NCBI RefSeq assembly: GCF_004011155.1
Contig: NZ_RJWG01000004.1
Span: 62,528 to 126,527, forward strand
Direction of reading: 5' to 3'
Length of the DNA: 64,000 nt
DNA from: Clostridium prolinivorans
GTDB lineage: Bacteria; Bacillota; Clostridia; Clostridiales; Clostridiaceae
Shown: positions 1-8,432 of the stretch, one piece after another
Layout: each line of letters opens with the position of its first letter
How positions within the stretch are numbered: the first letter of the stretch is position 1
Program-made: the position numbers and the translations under genes
The notes under the pieces: model-generated
Seen by the model: only the letters and a program-made list of their open reading frames with translations
Databases searched by the model: none
Told to the model about the DNA's origin: nothing

Positions 1-19
1 TTTTACCCTTTAAGTCCAT
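1..19 (-). CDS. Start of a CDS running off the left edge (product not identifiable)
   Basis: An ATG at 19-17 on the minus strand opens M-D-L-K-G-K before the window ends. A good ribosome binding site (AAGGAG) lies about 9 nt upstream, inside the end of the NeuD-like gene. An N-terminus of this kind is common in Rossmann-fold nucleotide-sugar dehydratases, and a 4,6-dehydratase is one of the steps still missing from the nonulosonate pathway here. With six residues visible, that identity is only a guess from context. Confidence 0.45.
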
Positions 20-33
20 CTATATCTTCTCCT

Positions 34-675
34 TCATACCTTTGTTTTTATAATCTTAGCAGGAACTCCAACAGCGACCTTATTATCACCAATGTTATCA
101 ATCACTACAGCCCCTGCACCAATGGTAGTATTTTCACCAATATTGATACCCTGTATAACTGTTGCTCCAATACCTATATGTACATTATCATCAATTTTAC
201 AATTACCTCCTAATTTTGCACCAGGGGATATATGACAATTATGTCCAATAATACAATCGTGTTCTATTATAGAAGAAGTATTTATTATTGAATTTTTGCC
301 TATATATGCATTAGCATTAACCACTGCATTTGCCATTACACAAACTCCTTCTTCAATTGTAGTATATGGTGAAACTATTGCATTTTTGTGTATAAGTGTT
401 GGAATTTTGAATCCTATTTGTTTAAGTTTTTTATATAATTCATATCTAAATATTAAATTATCTATTGAACCAACTGAAACAAAGGCATACTCTACACCTT
501 TCTTAAATAAATCCTGTAAAACTTCATCACTACCTATTATAGGTATTCCAAGCAAATTACCACCTATATTTAATTTATCTGTAATACCAGCAATCTCAAA
601 TTCTTTATTACTATTAATAATATCTATAATAACTTTACAGTGTCCACCTGCACCTACTAAAACAATTTTTTTCAT
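34..675 (-). CDS. neuD: NeuD/PglD-family sugar O/N-acyltransferase
   Basis: Predicted acyl-CoA-dependent acetyltransferase acting on an amino-sugar intermediate or on the nonulosonate itself. The N-terminus has the Rossmann-like motif VLVGAGGHCKV typical of NeuD/PglD. From about residue 90 to the end run left-handed beta-helix hexapeptide repeats (IGENTTIGAGAVV near the end). A His in IIEHDCIIGHN fits the catalytic base of PglD-like enzymes. The open frame begins four codons earlier, but only the internal ATG at 675 has a GGTGA Shine-Dalgarno at good spacing. It is the last complete gene of the nonulosonate operon, downstream of neuC. It could be the N-acetyltransferase step of legionaminate synthesis (LegH) or a late O-acetyltransferase; sequence alone does not decide. 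Confidence 0.85.
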   Translation of the reverse strand: MKKIVLVGAGGHCKVIIDIINSNKEFEIAGITDKLNIGGNLLGIPIIGSDEVLQDLFKKGVEYAFVSVGSIDNLIFRYELYKKLKQIGFKIPTLIHKNAIVSPYTTIEEGVCVMANAVVNANAYIGKNSIINTSSIIEHDCIIGHNCHISPGAKLGGNCKIDDNVHIGIGATVIQGINIGENTTIGAGAVVIDNIGDNKVAVGVPAKIIKTKV

Positions 676-688
676 AATAATCACCATA

Positions 689-1840
689 TTAAAAGGTTAA
701 TTTTTTTTGTAAAAAACCTTTATCTAACTTCATATTTTTTAATATATCAACAATTTTTATACTTGTTGTACCATCTCCAAAAATATTATTAACATAATCA
801 AGATTTTTTTTAAATTTATCATCATAAAGTGCAGTATTAATTGCATTTTGTATATCTGTTGTTGAATAATTACAATCTATTACATTGCCACATCTTAATC
901 TACCCTTTTGTCTATTCCCTATATTAATAACAGGTTTTTTAAATATGGGTGTTTCTATAATACCGCTTGATGAATTGCCTATTACTAAGTCAGAATTTTT
1001 CAATAAACTTAAATATTTTTTTTGCCCTAAACTATAAAAAATATATGCATTTCTTTGATTTTTAACAAACTCATTTATTTTATCTATAATTATTTTGCTT
1101 CCAAAATCAGCATTAGGATATGTAAATATATAATTAGCATCAAACTTTTGTATTGCTTTTAGTAAATTATCTATTTGCTCTTCTGTATTTTCTACTTCAA
1201 GTGTTACAGGATGATATGTTATTAAAAATGTTAACTTATCTAAATTAACATTTAATTCTTTTTCCAAATCACTTTTTTCTAATAAATTCATTCTCATAAT
1301 ATTTTCTACTCCTGATTGCCCAACATTAAATACTCTCCACTCTTCTTCACCCATTTTTATTATTCTTTCTTTATAATATTCTGCTCCTGCAAAATGAATA
1401 TGTGCCATCTTTGTTATTGCATGTCTTATTTGTTCATCAATAGCACCTTCTGTTGATTCTCCCCCATTCATATGAGCAATAGGAACGTTCATCATCATTG
1501 CACAAGTTGCTGCTATAAATGTTTCATATCTATCTCCGAGTATTAATAAAATATCTGGTTTTAATCTATCAAAAGCCTGAGCCATTTGTATGAGTTCTAA
1601 TCCCATAGACTTTACTATAGCACTTTTATTTTTAGAACTTATGAGCATATCTATTTCTTCATCTATCTTAAACCCATCTTTTTTTATTTGCTCAACTGTA
1701 TATCCATACTGTGGGCAAAGATGATTTCCTGTAACTATAAGTTGAAGCTTTAAATCTTCATCTTCCTGTATCCTCTTCATAGTCCAATATAATAATCCAT
1801 ATTCTGACCTTGTCCCTGTTACAACAAGTATTTTTCTCAT
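689..1840 (-). CDS. neuC: UDP/GDP-N-acetylhexosamine 2-epimerase, hydrolysing (NeuC/LegG family)
   Basis: Hydrolysing 2-epimerase that frees an N-acetylmannosamine-type sugar from its nucleotide, the precursor condensed with phosphoenolpyruvate by the next enzyme. The 383-aa length is normal. Family features are the N-terminal GTRSEYG motif, the ILGDRYETFIAA and IAHMNGGE segments near residues 100-130, and SSSGIIETP near residue 290. It lies 8 bp downstream of neuB and 1 bp upstream of the neuD open frame, so it is translated from the same operon. With a PtmE-like nucleotidyltransferase nearby, a GDP-linked legionaminate precursor is as likely as UDP-GlcNAc. Family assignment is firm; exact substrate is inferred. 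Confidence 0.92.
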   Translation of the reverse strand: MRKILVVTGTRSEYGLLYWTMKRIQEDEDLKLQLIVTGNHLCPQYGYTVEQIKKDGFKIDEEIDMLISSKNKSAIVKSMGLELIQMAQAFDRLKPDILLILGDRYETFIAATCAMMMNVPIAHMNGGESTEGAIDEQIRHAITKMAHIHFAGAEYYKERIIKMGEEEWRVFNVGQSGVENIMRMNLLEKSDLEKELNVNLDKLTFLITYHPVTLEVENTEEQIDNLLKAIQKFDANYIFTYPNADFGSKIIIDKINEFVKNQRNAYIFYSLGQKKYLSLLKNSDLVIGNSSSGIIETPIFKKPVINIGNRQKGRLRCGNVIDCNYSTTDIQNAINTALYDDKFKKNLDYVNNIFGDGTTSIKIVDILKNMKLDKGFLQKKLTF

Positions 1841-1848
1841 ATACTCAC

Positions 1849-2874
1849 CTACTTAATCATATCAAATGTAATTACCTCATCCTTTTTTATATTTTTAGCT
1901 GTTATTTTATCTACTACCATATCTATATATAAAGGACTCAGGCCCTTTTCCGGTCTTTTAAATGTCAAATTTTCAAGACTAAATTTTTCTCCAGCTTCTA
2001 TTTCTCTTTTTGCAACTATGGATTTTCTTGCTGAAAATCTTGTGTTTTCCTCATTTATATTGCATCTTTTTATTCCATCTCCCATTGCCTTTTCAATGTT
2101 TCTTATACTTTGCACCATGTCCTTTAGCTCTTTTGGATTTAATGATGCCCTGTGGTCTGGTCCTTCCATGTTCTTATCAAGTGTAAAATGTTTTTCAATG
2201 ACAACTGCACCTAAAGAAGCTGCAGCAATAGGCACTTCTATTCCTATTGTATGGTCTGAATATCCAACTGGTAATTTAAAAGCATTTTTCAACGTAATCA
2301 TTGCTCTTAAATTCACATCTTCATAATCTGTTGGATAGTTTGATGTACAATGTAATAAAATTATTTTATCATTCCCTTCTTGTTTTACAACATTAACTGC
2401 ACATTCAACCTCTGCTAAATTGGCCATACCTGTTGAAATTATCATTGGCTTATTAAGTTTTGCTATATATCTTAAAAGAGGAATATTAGTTAAATCTCCT
2501 GAACTAATTTTATATAATTTTACATCTACATTTTCCAACAAATCAACACTTTCAAAGTCAAATGGAGTAGAAATGAATATTAATCCCTTTTCCTCTGCAT
2601 ATTTTTTTAAAATAATGTGGTCCTCAACTGAAAGTTCCAACTTCTTTAGCATATCATATTGTGTACCACTTCCTGTAGTATTTACTTGATAATTTGCCTT
2701 AGGTGCATCCTTTGTAACCAAGTTTTCCGCCTTAAATGTTTGGAATTTTACAGCATCTACTCCTGCTTCCTTTGCAACATCTATTAATTTTTTTGCTATT
2801 CCCAAATTTCCATTATGGTTTACTCCTGCTTCTGCAATAATAAAACATTTATTTTGCTTAAATAATATTTCCAT
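1849..2874 (-). CDS. neuB: N-acetylneuraminate/legionaminate synthase
   Basis: Condenses a 2-acetamido-mannose-type sugar with phosphoenolpyruvate to give a nine-carbon nonulosonate. The 341-aa protein has the NeuB TIM-barrel opening IAEAGVNHNG, the KFQTF motif, the EKHFTLDK segment near residue 235, and a C-terminal SAF/antifreeze-like domain from about residue 285. Its 5' end overlaps the 3' end of neuA by 17 bp, so the two are likely translationally coupled. The flagellar context (flagellin plus Maf) makes legionaminic acid or a derivative a better product guess than sialic acid. Confidence 0.93.
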   Translation of the reverse strand: MEILFKQNKCFIIAEAGVNHNGNLGIAKKLIDVAKEAGVDAVKFQTFKAENLVTKDAPKANYQVNTTGSGTQYDMLKKLELSVEDHIILKKYAEEKGLIFISTPFDFESVDLLENVDVKLYKISSGDLTNIPLLRYIAKLNKPMIISTGMANLAEVECAVNVVKQEGNDKIILLHCTSNYPTDYEDVNLRAMITLKNAFKLPVGYSDHTIGIEVPIAAASLGAVVIEKHFTLDKNMEGPDHRASLNPKELKDMVQSIRNIEKAMGDGIKRCNINEENTRFSARKSIVAKREIEAGEKFSLENLTFKRPEKGLSPLYIDMVVDKITAKNIKKDEVITFDMIK

Positions 2875-3580
2875 AGTTATCTACTCCTTGATTTAATAAA
2901 AACTCAGCAAATTTAAAATCTATTTCATCATCAATGTCAATTGATGTAAACTTATCCATAACAATTGGAATTGTATTGTTTGTATACCAATTTTTATTAT
3001 TTAATATTATTTCTACTTTTGCTATATATATTGCTCCATTTAATCTATAAACAACTGGCAGGTCTTGTCGCCTTGCATAAAATTTATTATCACTCAAGTA
3101 ATCAACCATCTTCCCATTTTTTATAACCTTCATCCAATATGGATTAACTTCGCTTTCACATACACTAACAGCTGAATATGCATCTTTTGTATATATATCA
3201 TATATTCCCTGGTCTATCTGCTTTGAATTCCTTAAAGGTGATGTACATTGAAGACACATCACATAATCAAAATTATAATTTTCATCATATAATAAATAAT
3301 TTATAGCATGAATTATTGGCTCTATTCCAGGTGTATCATCCTGCGCAAGCTCCTTTGGTCTAAGAAAAGGAACTTCTGCACCAAAAGTCTTGGAAATTTC
3401 TGCTATTTCTAAGTCTTCAGTTGATAAAATTACTCTATCTACATATTTACTATTTAATGCTTCTTCTATTGTATAGGCAATAAGTGGTTTACCATTCAAG
3501 TTCTTTATATTTTTTCTTGGAATGCCTTTTGAACCACCCCTTGCTGGTATTATAGCAACAACTCTTTTACCTTCTATCAA
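2858..3580 (-). CDS. neuA: CMP-nonulosonate cytidylyltransferase (NeuA/LegF-like)
   Basis: Activates the nonulosonate with CTP to the CMP-sugar used by the flagellar glycosyltransferase. The N-terminal nucleotide-binding motif IIPARGGSKGIPRKN is diagnostic of acylneuraminate cytidylyltransferases; LQCTSPLRN near residue 105 and YRLNGAIYIAK near residue 185 also fit. At 240 aa it is the short catalytic-only form. It sits 16 bp after the CBS-nucleotidyltransferase gene and overlaps neuB by 17 bp. Confidence 0.92.
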   Translation of the reverse strand: MIEGKRVVAIIPARGGSKGIPRKNIKNLNGKPLIAYTIEEALNSKYVDRVILSTEDLEIAEISKTFGAEVPFLRPKELAQDDTPGIEPIIHAINYLLYDENYNFDYVMCLQCTSPLRNSKQIDQGIYDIYTKDAYSAVSVCESEVNPYWMKVIKNGKMVDYLSDNKFYARRQDLPVVYRLNGAIYIAKVEIILNNKNWYTNNTIPIVMDKFTSIDIDDEIDFKFAEFLLNQGVDNYGNII

Positions 3581-3596
3581 AGTTAATTTGCTCCTT

Positions 3597-4646
3597 TCAT
3601 TCTTCTATATTAAGACGTCTTAACATATCCTGAAGATTATCCATTTGTCCCATATCCATCCATGAACCTTCACTTATAGGATATACCCCTACCTTTTCAC
3701 CTTTTTTTAAATAATATTCATAAAGGCTTGGAAGGTCAAAAAACTCATTTTCTGGAACATCATATATAGTTTCTGGTTCTAAAACATAAAAACCAGTATT
3801 TACTAAATATGTGTGTTTTGGCTTTTCAACTACTTTTTGAACTCTACCGCTATCATCAAGTTGTATAACTCCATAAGGAACTTCAAAAACCTTAATCGAT
3901 GTAACCATAGTTATTTTATTTTTATCTTCTCTATGTTTTTTTATAATATCATTGTAATCAGCTTCAACTAAAATATCGCAGTTGGAAACAAAAAAAGTTG
4001 TATTAATTTTATCCTTTAAAAGATATAGACTTCCTCCAGTACCTAAAGGTTTTTCTTCTTCTATATATGTCATTTCATAATTTTTTTCTATTTCTCCAAA
4101 ATATGATTTTATCATGTTTTTCTTATAATTAACAGTTACATAAAACTTTGTGCATCCAAACCGATTGAAATTATTTATAATCCTTTCTATTATAGGAGTG
4201 TCTCCTATTGGAATTAATGGTTTAGGCAAAATCTTAGTATAAGGATGAAGCCTTGTTCCTTGTCCACCTGCCATTATTACAACAGGTATATCTATTTTTT
4301 CTCTTTTTTTGAATTTTTCATTTTTTAACTCATTCCAAAAAACAACTGATTTTAATATACCATTATCATCAACAAGAGGAATTGCTTCAATATTATGTTT
4401 TAGCATTAAATTCAATGCTTTATGTTTATGTTTTATATTTAAAGTTATTGGGGTTTTATTCATAACTTTTTCTACTTTTTCATTCAAATCCCCATTTTTA
4501 AGTATCCATCTTCTAATATCTCCATCTGTTAAAACTCCAGAAAGTCTATCATCTTCTACAACTAATAGAATTTTTTTTGCACTTACATCTAATTTTCTCA
4601 TAGCTTCTAGTATTGTATCAATTCTATTTATCATTAAATCATTCAT
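3597..4646 (-). CDS. CBS-domain sugar-phosphate nucleotidyltransferase (PtmE-like)
   Basis: Two CBS motifs occupy roughly residues 1-118 (with VLTDGDIRRW). They are followed by a nucleotidyltransferase domain with MAGGQGTRL, then LPKPLIPIG, near residues 127-148. This architecture matches PtmE of the Campylobacter legionaminate pathway, which makes GDP-glucosamine from glucosamine-1-phosphate. Its place directly before neuA-neuB-neuC supports that role, but other hexose-1-phosphate nucleotidyltransferases share the fold. The start at 4646 has GAAGGTG about 7 nt upstream. The CBS pair may sense an adenine nucleotide; this is not provable here. Confidence 0.82.
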   Translation of the reverse strand: MNDLMINRIDTILEAMRKLDVSAKKILLVVEDDRLSGVLTDGDIRRWILKNGDLNEKVEKVMNKTPITLNIKHKHKALNLMLKHNIEAIPLVDDNGILKSVVFWNELKNEKFKKREKIDIPVVIMAGGQGTRLHPYTKILPKPLIPIGDTPIIERIINNFNRFGCTKFYVTVNYKKNMIKSYFGEIEKNYEMTYIEEEKPLGTGGSLYLLKDKINTTFFVSNCDILVEADYNDIIKKHREDKNKITMVTSIKVFEVPYGVIQLDDSGRVQKVVEKPKHTYLVNTGFYVLEPETIYDVPENEFFDLPSLYEYYLKKGEKVGVYPISEGSWMDMGQMDNLQDMLRRLNIEE

Positions 4647-4668
4647 ATAAAAACACCTTCATATTATA

Positions 4669-5022
4669 TTATGATATAACATTATAAATATCTTTTTTAA
4701 AATTCTCAAATATATCCTCTAAAATCGGCAAAATTTCATATTCAAAAACGTCTCTTATTAGATAATAATCCGTATTTTTAATTCCTTCAAATAAAAATTC
4801 TAATTTACTATTTAATATGTCCATCTTAGAAAAATCGTTACTAATGTTATTATAATGTTTTATCATATTATCTATATCATCAAGAACTTTAAACATCATT
4901 TGGTTTGCAAGCTCTATTTTTCTTTTTAATACGAGTTCTAAATAAACTTGTATACTATTATAGGCACTTTGGCAAAAATAACTAAACTTTTTATATGATT
5001 CTATTTTAACCTCATTAATCAC
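4669..5022 (-). CDS. Hypothetical 117-aa helical protein coupled to Maf
   Basis: I do not recognise this family. The protein is short, charged and predicted mostly helical, with no signal peptide or membrane segment and a strongly acidic C-terminal half. Its start codon overlaps the stop of the Maf-type transferase gene (ATGA overlap at 5019-5022), so translation is probably coupled. The gene sits inside the flagellin glycosylation operon, between the transferase and the CBS-nucleotidyltransferase. Size and position would suit a chaperone or adaptor for flagellin or for Maf, but nothing in the sequence proves this. Confidence 0.75.
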   Translation of the reverse strand: MINEVKIESYKKFSYFCQSAYNSIQVYLELVLKRKIELANQMMFKVLDDIDNMIKHYNNISNDFSKMDILNSKLEFLFEGIKNTDYYLIRDVFEYEILPILEDIFENFKKDIYNVIS

Positions 5023-6749
5023 AAAGACTCCTCCATTTTTTCAATAGTTTGTACTATAATAGGTTTGCTAAATTCAAACATTTCTTTAAATTTATTATAT
5101 AACCATTTACCTTTTTCTGAAATTATTATAATTTTATCTGTCTCACTTTCACATTTTGATATTTCTTTGTCTTCAAATTCTTGAGACAATTCATAATTTA
5201 TAACTTCTACAAGTGATTCAAAAATATACATAACTTCTTTGTTATTTTTAAAATAGCTATCAATTTCATCAAGTCTTTTTAGTGCCTTATTATATTTGTT
5301 TCTGCCATCTACATATAAATACTTCAATTGTGAATTAATTTTTATTGATTCATTGCATAAAGAAATCATATTATCTATTTCATTATATATATTCTTTAAT
5401 TTTCCCAATAATTTATTTATATCCAGATTTATTCTATTATCTTTTTTAATTAAATTTTTATCTATAGATGTATTAAACTCATCTATAGTTTCCTTTAAAG
5501 TCTTAATTTCAGTTCCTTCTATATGTGCTCCACCCTCTGTACAATTTATAAAAGTTGTGTCACTATAAATTCTAATCATTGTTTCTAATCTTTCTCTAAA
5601 CATATTCAAATCATGATTAGTAAGCACCTTTTCTTCAACAACACCTTTAATGTAAATTCCTGTATCTTTTATATCATTGTTTTCTCCTTCTATAACTGCA
5701 TTATCAGCGTGTAACTTGTTATTAGTATATGCCAAATCTTGCCCTATAAAAATTATTGGGTCGCATCCAAGAAGTTTAGCAAAACTTGTACAAGTATGTG
5801 CAACTGAACCACCTTGAAATAACAAATCCATTTTAAAATCTAATAAATATCTACTTGCATTAATAAAATCTTTAGAATTAAACAATATTTTCTTTCCTTT
5901 ATATTTTCTTATAATTTCAGTATTTCCAGTGTCGATAGTTAGTAATGGAACTTCACTATCTAAAGAATGCTTAAAAACATCATACATTTCTTTTGATGAA
6001 TCTATAATACAAGTAAAATCTGCATTTATTCCCTCTTTAATCAAGGTATTTAAAGTTCTTGCACCTGTAATTATAATAAATTTATCTTCATTTCCCTTTA
6101 AATATTTTAAATTCTTCTCAAGTGATGGCCCAGCTGATACAACTATAGCAGGTTTACCTTTAAAAATATTTTTATAACTATCAACTCTTTCAAAATCATT
6201 AATATATGTTAAATTATTTAAAAAATTAACGAACCAATCTTCAACAAAATATTTTTGGGTATTTTCCATAAGTTTTTTATCATTATACATAAAAATAACT
6301 TTATCTAAAAACTCTTTAAATTGCTCTTTAAATACTATGTCATAATTTGAAAAAACTAATATTTCAAAACTATTTTTAGAAACTGATGATAACAAATTTT
6401 GATAAAAATTTTCATCCTCCATACAAACAACTCTAACTATATTATTTTTTATATTGAATTTATTACTTATTAATTTGTTAAAAAGTTCTTTATTAGGTTC
6501 TACAATTACTATTTCTTTAGATTCAGTAATATAGTCAATATCATTTACCCAAACTCCATTTGCTCCACCAAAAACTACAATTGATTTGCTTGTTGAAGTA
6601 TTTTTAATTGTATTTTGAATAATATCAATTTCTTTTTTCATGTTGTATAAACTTCCTATATAATTCAACTTTCCATCAATATTTACCCTTAAAATCGGAA
6701 AGTTATCTAAACTCCAATCTAAATAAAATGAATTTAACATACACTTCAC
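5019..6749 (-). CDS. maf: Motility accessory factor: flagellin nonulosonate glycosyltransferase (Maf, DUF115)
   Basis: A 576-aa Maf-family protein that should transfer the CMP-activated nonulosonate onto Ser/Thr of flagellin in the cytoplasm before export. The central DUF115/MAF domain begins near residue 200 with GKPAIVVSAGPSLEKN, the conserved glycine-rich GPSL motif, followed by ITGARTLN and the segment around FIGQDLAYT near residue 335. The N-terminal 190 residues form a Rossmann-like region and the C-terminal 150 residues are helical. It lies between the flagellin gene and the sugar-synthesis genes, the usual place for Maf enzymes. The closing four bases overlap the next gene. Confidence 0.88.
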   Translation of the reverse strand: MKCMLNSFYLDWSLDNFPILRVNIDGKLNYIGSLYNMKKEIDIIQNTIKNTSTSKSIVVFGGANGVWVNDIDYITESKEIVIVEPNKELFNKLISNKFNIKNNIVRVVCMEDENFYQNLLSSVSKNSFEILVFSNYDIVFKEQFKEFLDKVIFMYNDKKLMENTQKYFVEDWFVNFLNNLTYINDFERVDSYKNIFKGKPAIVVSAGPSLEKNLKYLKGNEDKFIIITGARTLNTLIKEGINADFTCIIDSSKEMYDVFKHSLDSEVPLLTIDTGNTEIIRKYKGKKILFNSKDFINASRYLLDFKMDLLFQGGSVAHTCTSFAKLLGCDPIIFIGQDLAYTNNKLHADNAVIEGENNDIKDTGIYIKGVVEEKVLTNHDLNMFRERLETMIRIYSDTTFINCTEGGAHIEGTEIKTLKETIDEFNTSIDKNLIKKDNRINLDINKLLGKLKNIYNEIDNMISLCNESIKINSQLKYLYVDGRNKYNKALKRLDEIDSYFKNNKEVMYIFESLVEVINYELSQEFEDKEISKCESETDKIIIISEKGKWLYNKFKEMFEFSKPIIVQTIEKMEESL

Positions 6750-6765
6750 CCTTTATTCTTATTTT

Positions 6766-6798
6766 AAAAAAGGACCAAGGTCCCCCTTGATCCTTTTT
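6766..6798 (-). terminator. Rho-independent terminator after flagellin
   Basis: On the minus strand a GC-rich stem (AAGGATCAAGG with CCTTGGTCCTT) and a loop of about 5 nt are followed by a run of U. It sits about 10 bp after the flagellin stop codon and before maf. It should uncouple abundant flagellin mRNA from the glycosylation genes. Confidence 0.85.
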
Positions 6799-6805
6799 AT
6801 AATTA

Positions 6806-8062
6806 TTATCTTAATAATTGTAAAACACCTTGTGGTTGTTGATTAGCTTGTGCAAGCATTGCTTGTGCAGCTTGAGCAAGTATATTGTTCTTGCTAAATT
6901 GCATCATTTCTTTAGCCATATCAACATCTCTAACTCTTGATTCTGCTGCAGTTAGATTTTCTGCTGATGTTCCAAGGTTAGCTATTGTGTGCTCTAATCT
7001 ATTTTGGTATGCACCAAGTTTAGCTCTTTCCTTTGAAACAGTTTCAATAGCAGTATTTATTGATGTAATACTTCCCATTGCAGTATCTCTTGTTGAAGCA
7101 TCAACACCATTGATTGTAAAGGATTTTCCTGAAGTAATTGCAGCTGTTGATATACCAAGATTAGTATTTGCTACTGATAACTTAGAACCATCTGCTTGAT
7201 TGATAAACAACTTACCACCAGAAACCCTACCAACTATTGAATTATCCTTTAAAATATTTCCACCAGCCTTAATTTCATAAGTTCCAGGTGACATTGATTT
7301 TGCATTACCTGCTACTGCGCCTTTTATACTAAACTTACTTCCGCTTTCAGAGATAGTTATATAGCTTCCTGTTTCAAGAACATCATCATTACCAGCAGCT
7401 AAAACTGATGTACCTCCAGTAAATATTTTGTTTGCACTAACTTTACCAACTACATTACTACTGCTATCATACACATTATTACCCGATACCTTGTAAGTTC
7501 CATCAGCTAGTTTAGCACTAATAGTTGAACCACTTGACATTGTAATGCTTGATGTTAATCCTAAGCTTGCTGTATCCATTTTATTGATTGATAGTGTAAG
7601 CTTTTGTTTTTCATTAGCACCTATTTGAAATTCCTTGCTTGAGAATGAACCATTTAATAGGTTTTGTGTGTTGAATTCTGTTGTTGTAGCTATTCTATCT
7701 ATTTCTTTTGTTAACTGATTTAACTCATCTTGTATAGCAGTTCTATCAGCAGAAACATTTGTATCATTTGATGCTTGTACAGCAAGTTCCCTCATTCTTT
7801 GAAGTATTGAGTGAGTTTCACTTAATGCACCTTCTGCTGTTTGAATAAGTGATATACCATCTTGAGCATTTCTTGATGCTTGATCAAGACCTCTAATTTG
7901 TCCTCTCATTTTTTCTGAGATTGCAAGTCCTGCAGCATCATCACCAGCTCTATTTATTCTAAGACCTGATGAAAGTTTTTCCATTGACTTTCCAGCATTT
8001 GCATTGTTAACTCCCAACTGACGGTGAGCATTCATTGCATTAATATTGTGGTTAATTATCAT
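6806..8062 (-). CDS. hag: Flagellin
   Basis: The major flagellar filament protein, 418 aa. The N-terminal D0/D1 region opens with MIINHNINAMNAHRQLG and contains KLSSGLRINRAGDDAAG. The C-terminal D1/D0 region contains RVRDVDMAKEMMQFSK and ends QGVLQLLR. The variable middle, about residues 165-330, is rich in Ser, Thr, Gly and Asn and holds two related blocks, one near DGTYKVSGNNVYDSSSN and one near PGTYEIKAGGNILKDNS. The neighbouring Maf and nonulosonate genes indicate that its Ser/Thr residues are O-glycosylated. It has its own sigma-D-type promoter and terminator and so forms a single-gene unit. Confidence 0.97.
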   Translation of the reverse strand: MIINHNINAMNAHRQLGVNNANAGKSMEKLSSGLRINRAGDDAAGLAISEKMRGQIRGLDQASRNAQDGISLIQTAEGALSETHSILQRMRELAVQASNDTNVSADRTAIQDELNQLTKEIDRIATTTEFNTQNLLNGSFSSKEFQIGANEKQKLTLSINKMDTASLGLTSSITMSSGSTISAKLADGTYKVSGNNVYDSSSNVVGKVSANKIFTGGTSVLAAGNDDVLETGSYITISESGSKFSIKGAVAGNAKSMSPGTYEIKAGGNILKDNSIVGRVSGGKLFINQADGSKLSVANTNLGISTAAITSGKSFTINGVDASTRDTAMGSITSINTAIETVSKERAKLGAYQNRLEHTIANLGTSAENLTAAESRVRDVDMAKEMMQFSKNNILAQAAQAMLAQANQQPQGVLQLLR

Positions 8063-8133
8063 TTTATTTACCTCCCTTTAATCCTTTATGAACTTCCTTG
8101 TTCATTTTTTTATTAAATTGTTTTCTACTTCAT

Positions 8134-8160
8134 TTATCGGAGAGTTTTTTTAATACTTTA
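8134..8160 (-). promoter_or_regulatory. Sigma-D (flagellar sigma) promoter of flagellin
   Basis: On the minus strand TAAA (8160-8157), a 15-nt spacer and TCCGATAA (8141-8134) match the flagellar sigma-D/sigma-28 consensus TAAA-N15-GCCGATAA with one mismatch. It lies about 70 bp before the flagellin ATG. Confidence 0.88.
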
Positions 8161-8271
8161 TATATTTTAAAAAATTTTTTTAATTTTTTATAGTTAATTG
8201 TATTAAATCTGCTTTGGTAATAAATTTTATTTGTATAAATTTACAAATATAAAAAATTGAAAACTTTTTGT

Positions 8272-8300
8272 TTGCATAAAAGTAAATATTAATTTATAAT
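8272..8300 (+). promoter_or_regulatory. Sigma-A promoter for the riboswitch and LysM/M23 gene
   Basis: TTGCAT (8272-8277), a 17-nt spacer and a perfect TATAAT (8295-8300). The predicted start near 8307 falls just before the first conserved aptamer bases. Confidence 0.8.
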
Positions 8301-8310
8301 ATATAATGTT

Positions 8311-8416
8311 TATATTTGCTGAATCTACTTATTTGTAGAACGGGGGATAAAATTTGGGGTGAATCTTAATGAAGGGAACTCTATGCCCTAACCCGTCAAC
8401 TAACCTCGTAAGCATA
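8311..8416 (+). promoter_or_regulatory. c-di-AMP riboswitch (ydaO/yuaA class)
   Basis: The conserved blocks of the ydaO aptamer appear in order: GCTGAATC near 8318, GAACGGGGGA near 8338, GGGGTGAATC at 8356-8365, and CCGTCAACTAACCTCGTAAG at 8393-8412. The class usually turns off cell-wall hydrolases and potassium/osmolyte transporters when c-di-AMP is high, and the gene downstream is a peptidoglycan hydrolase. At about 105 nt the aptamer is compact. No intrinsic terminator follows: the Shine-Dalgarno GAGGAGG (8420-8426) starts only a few bases after the aptamer, so control may act on translation. Confidence 0.9.
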
Positions 8417-8432
8417 ATAGAGGAGGATTTTT

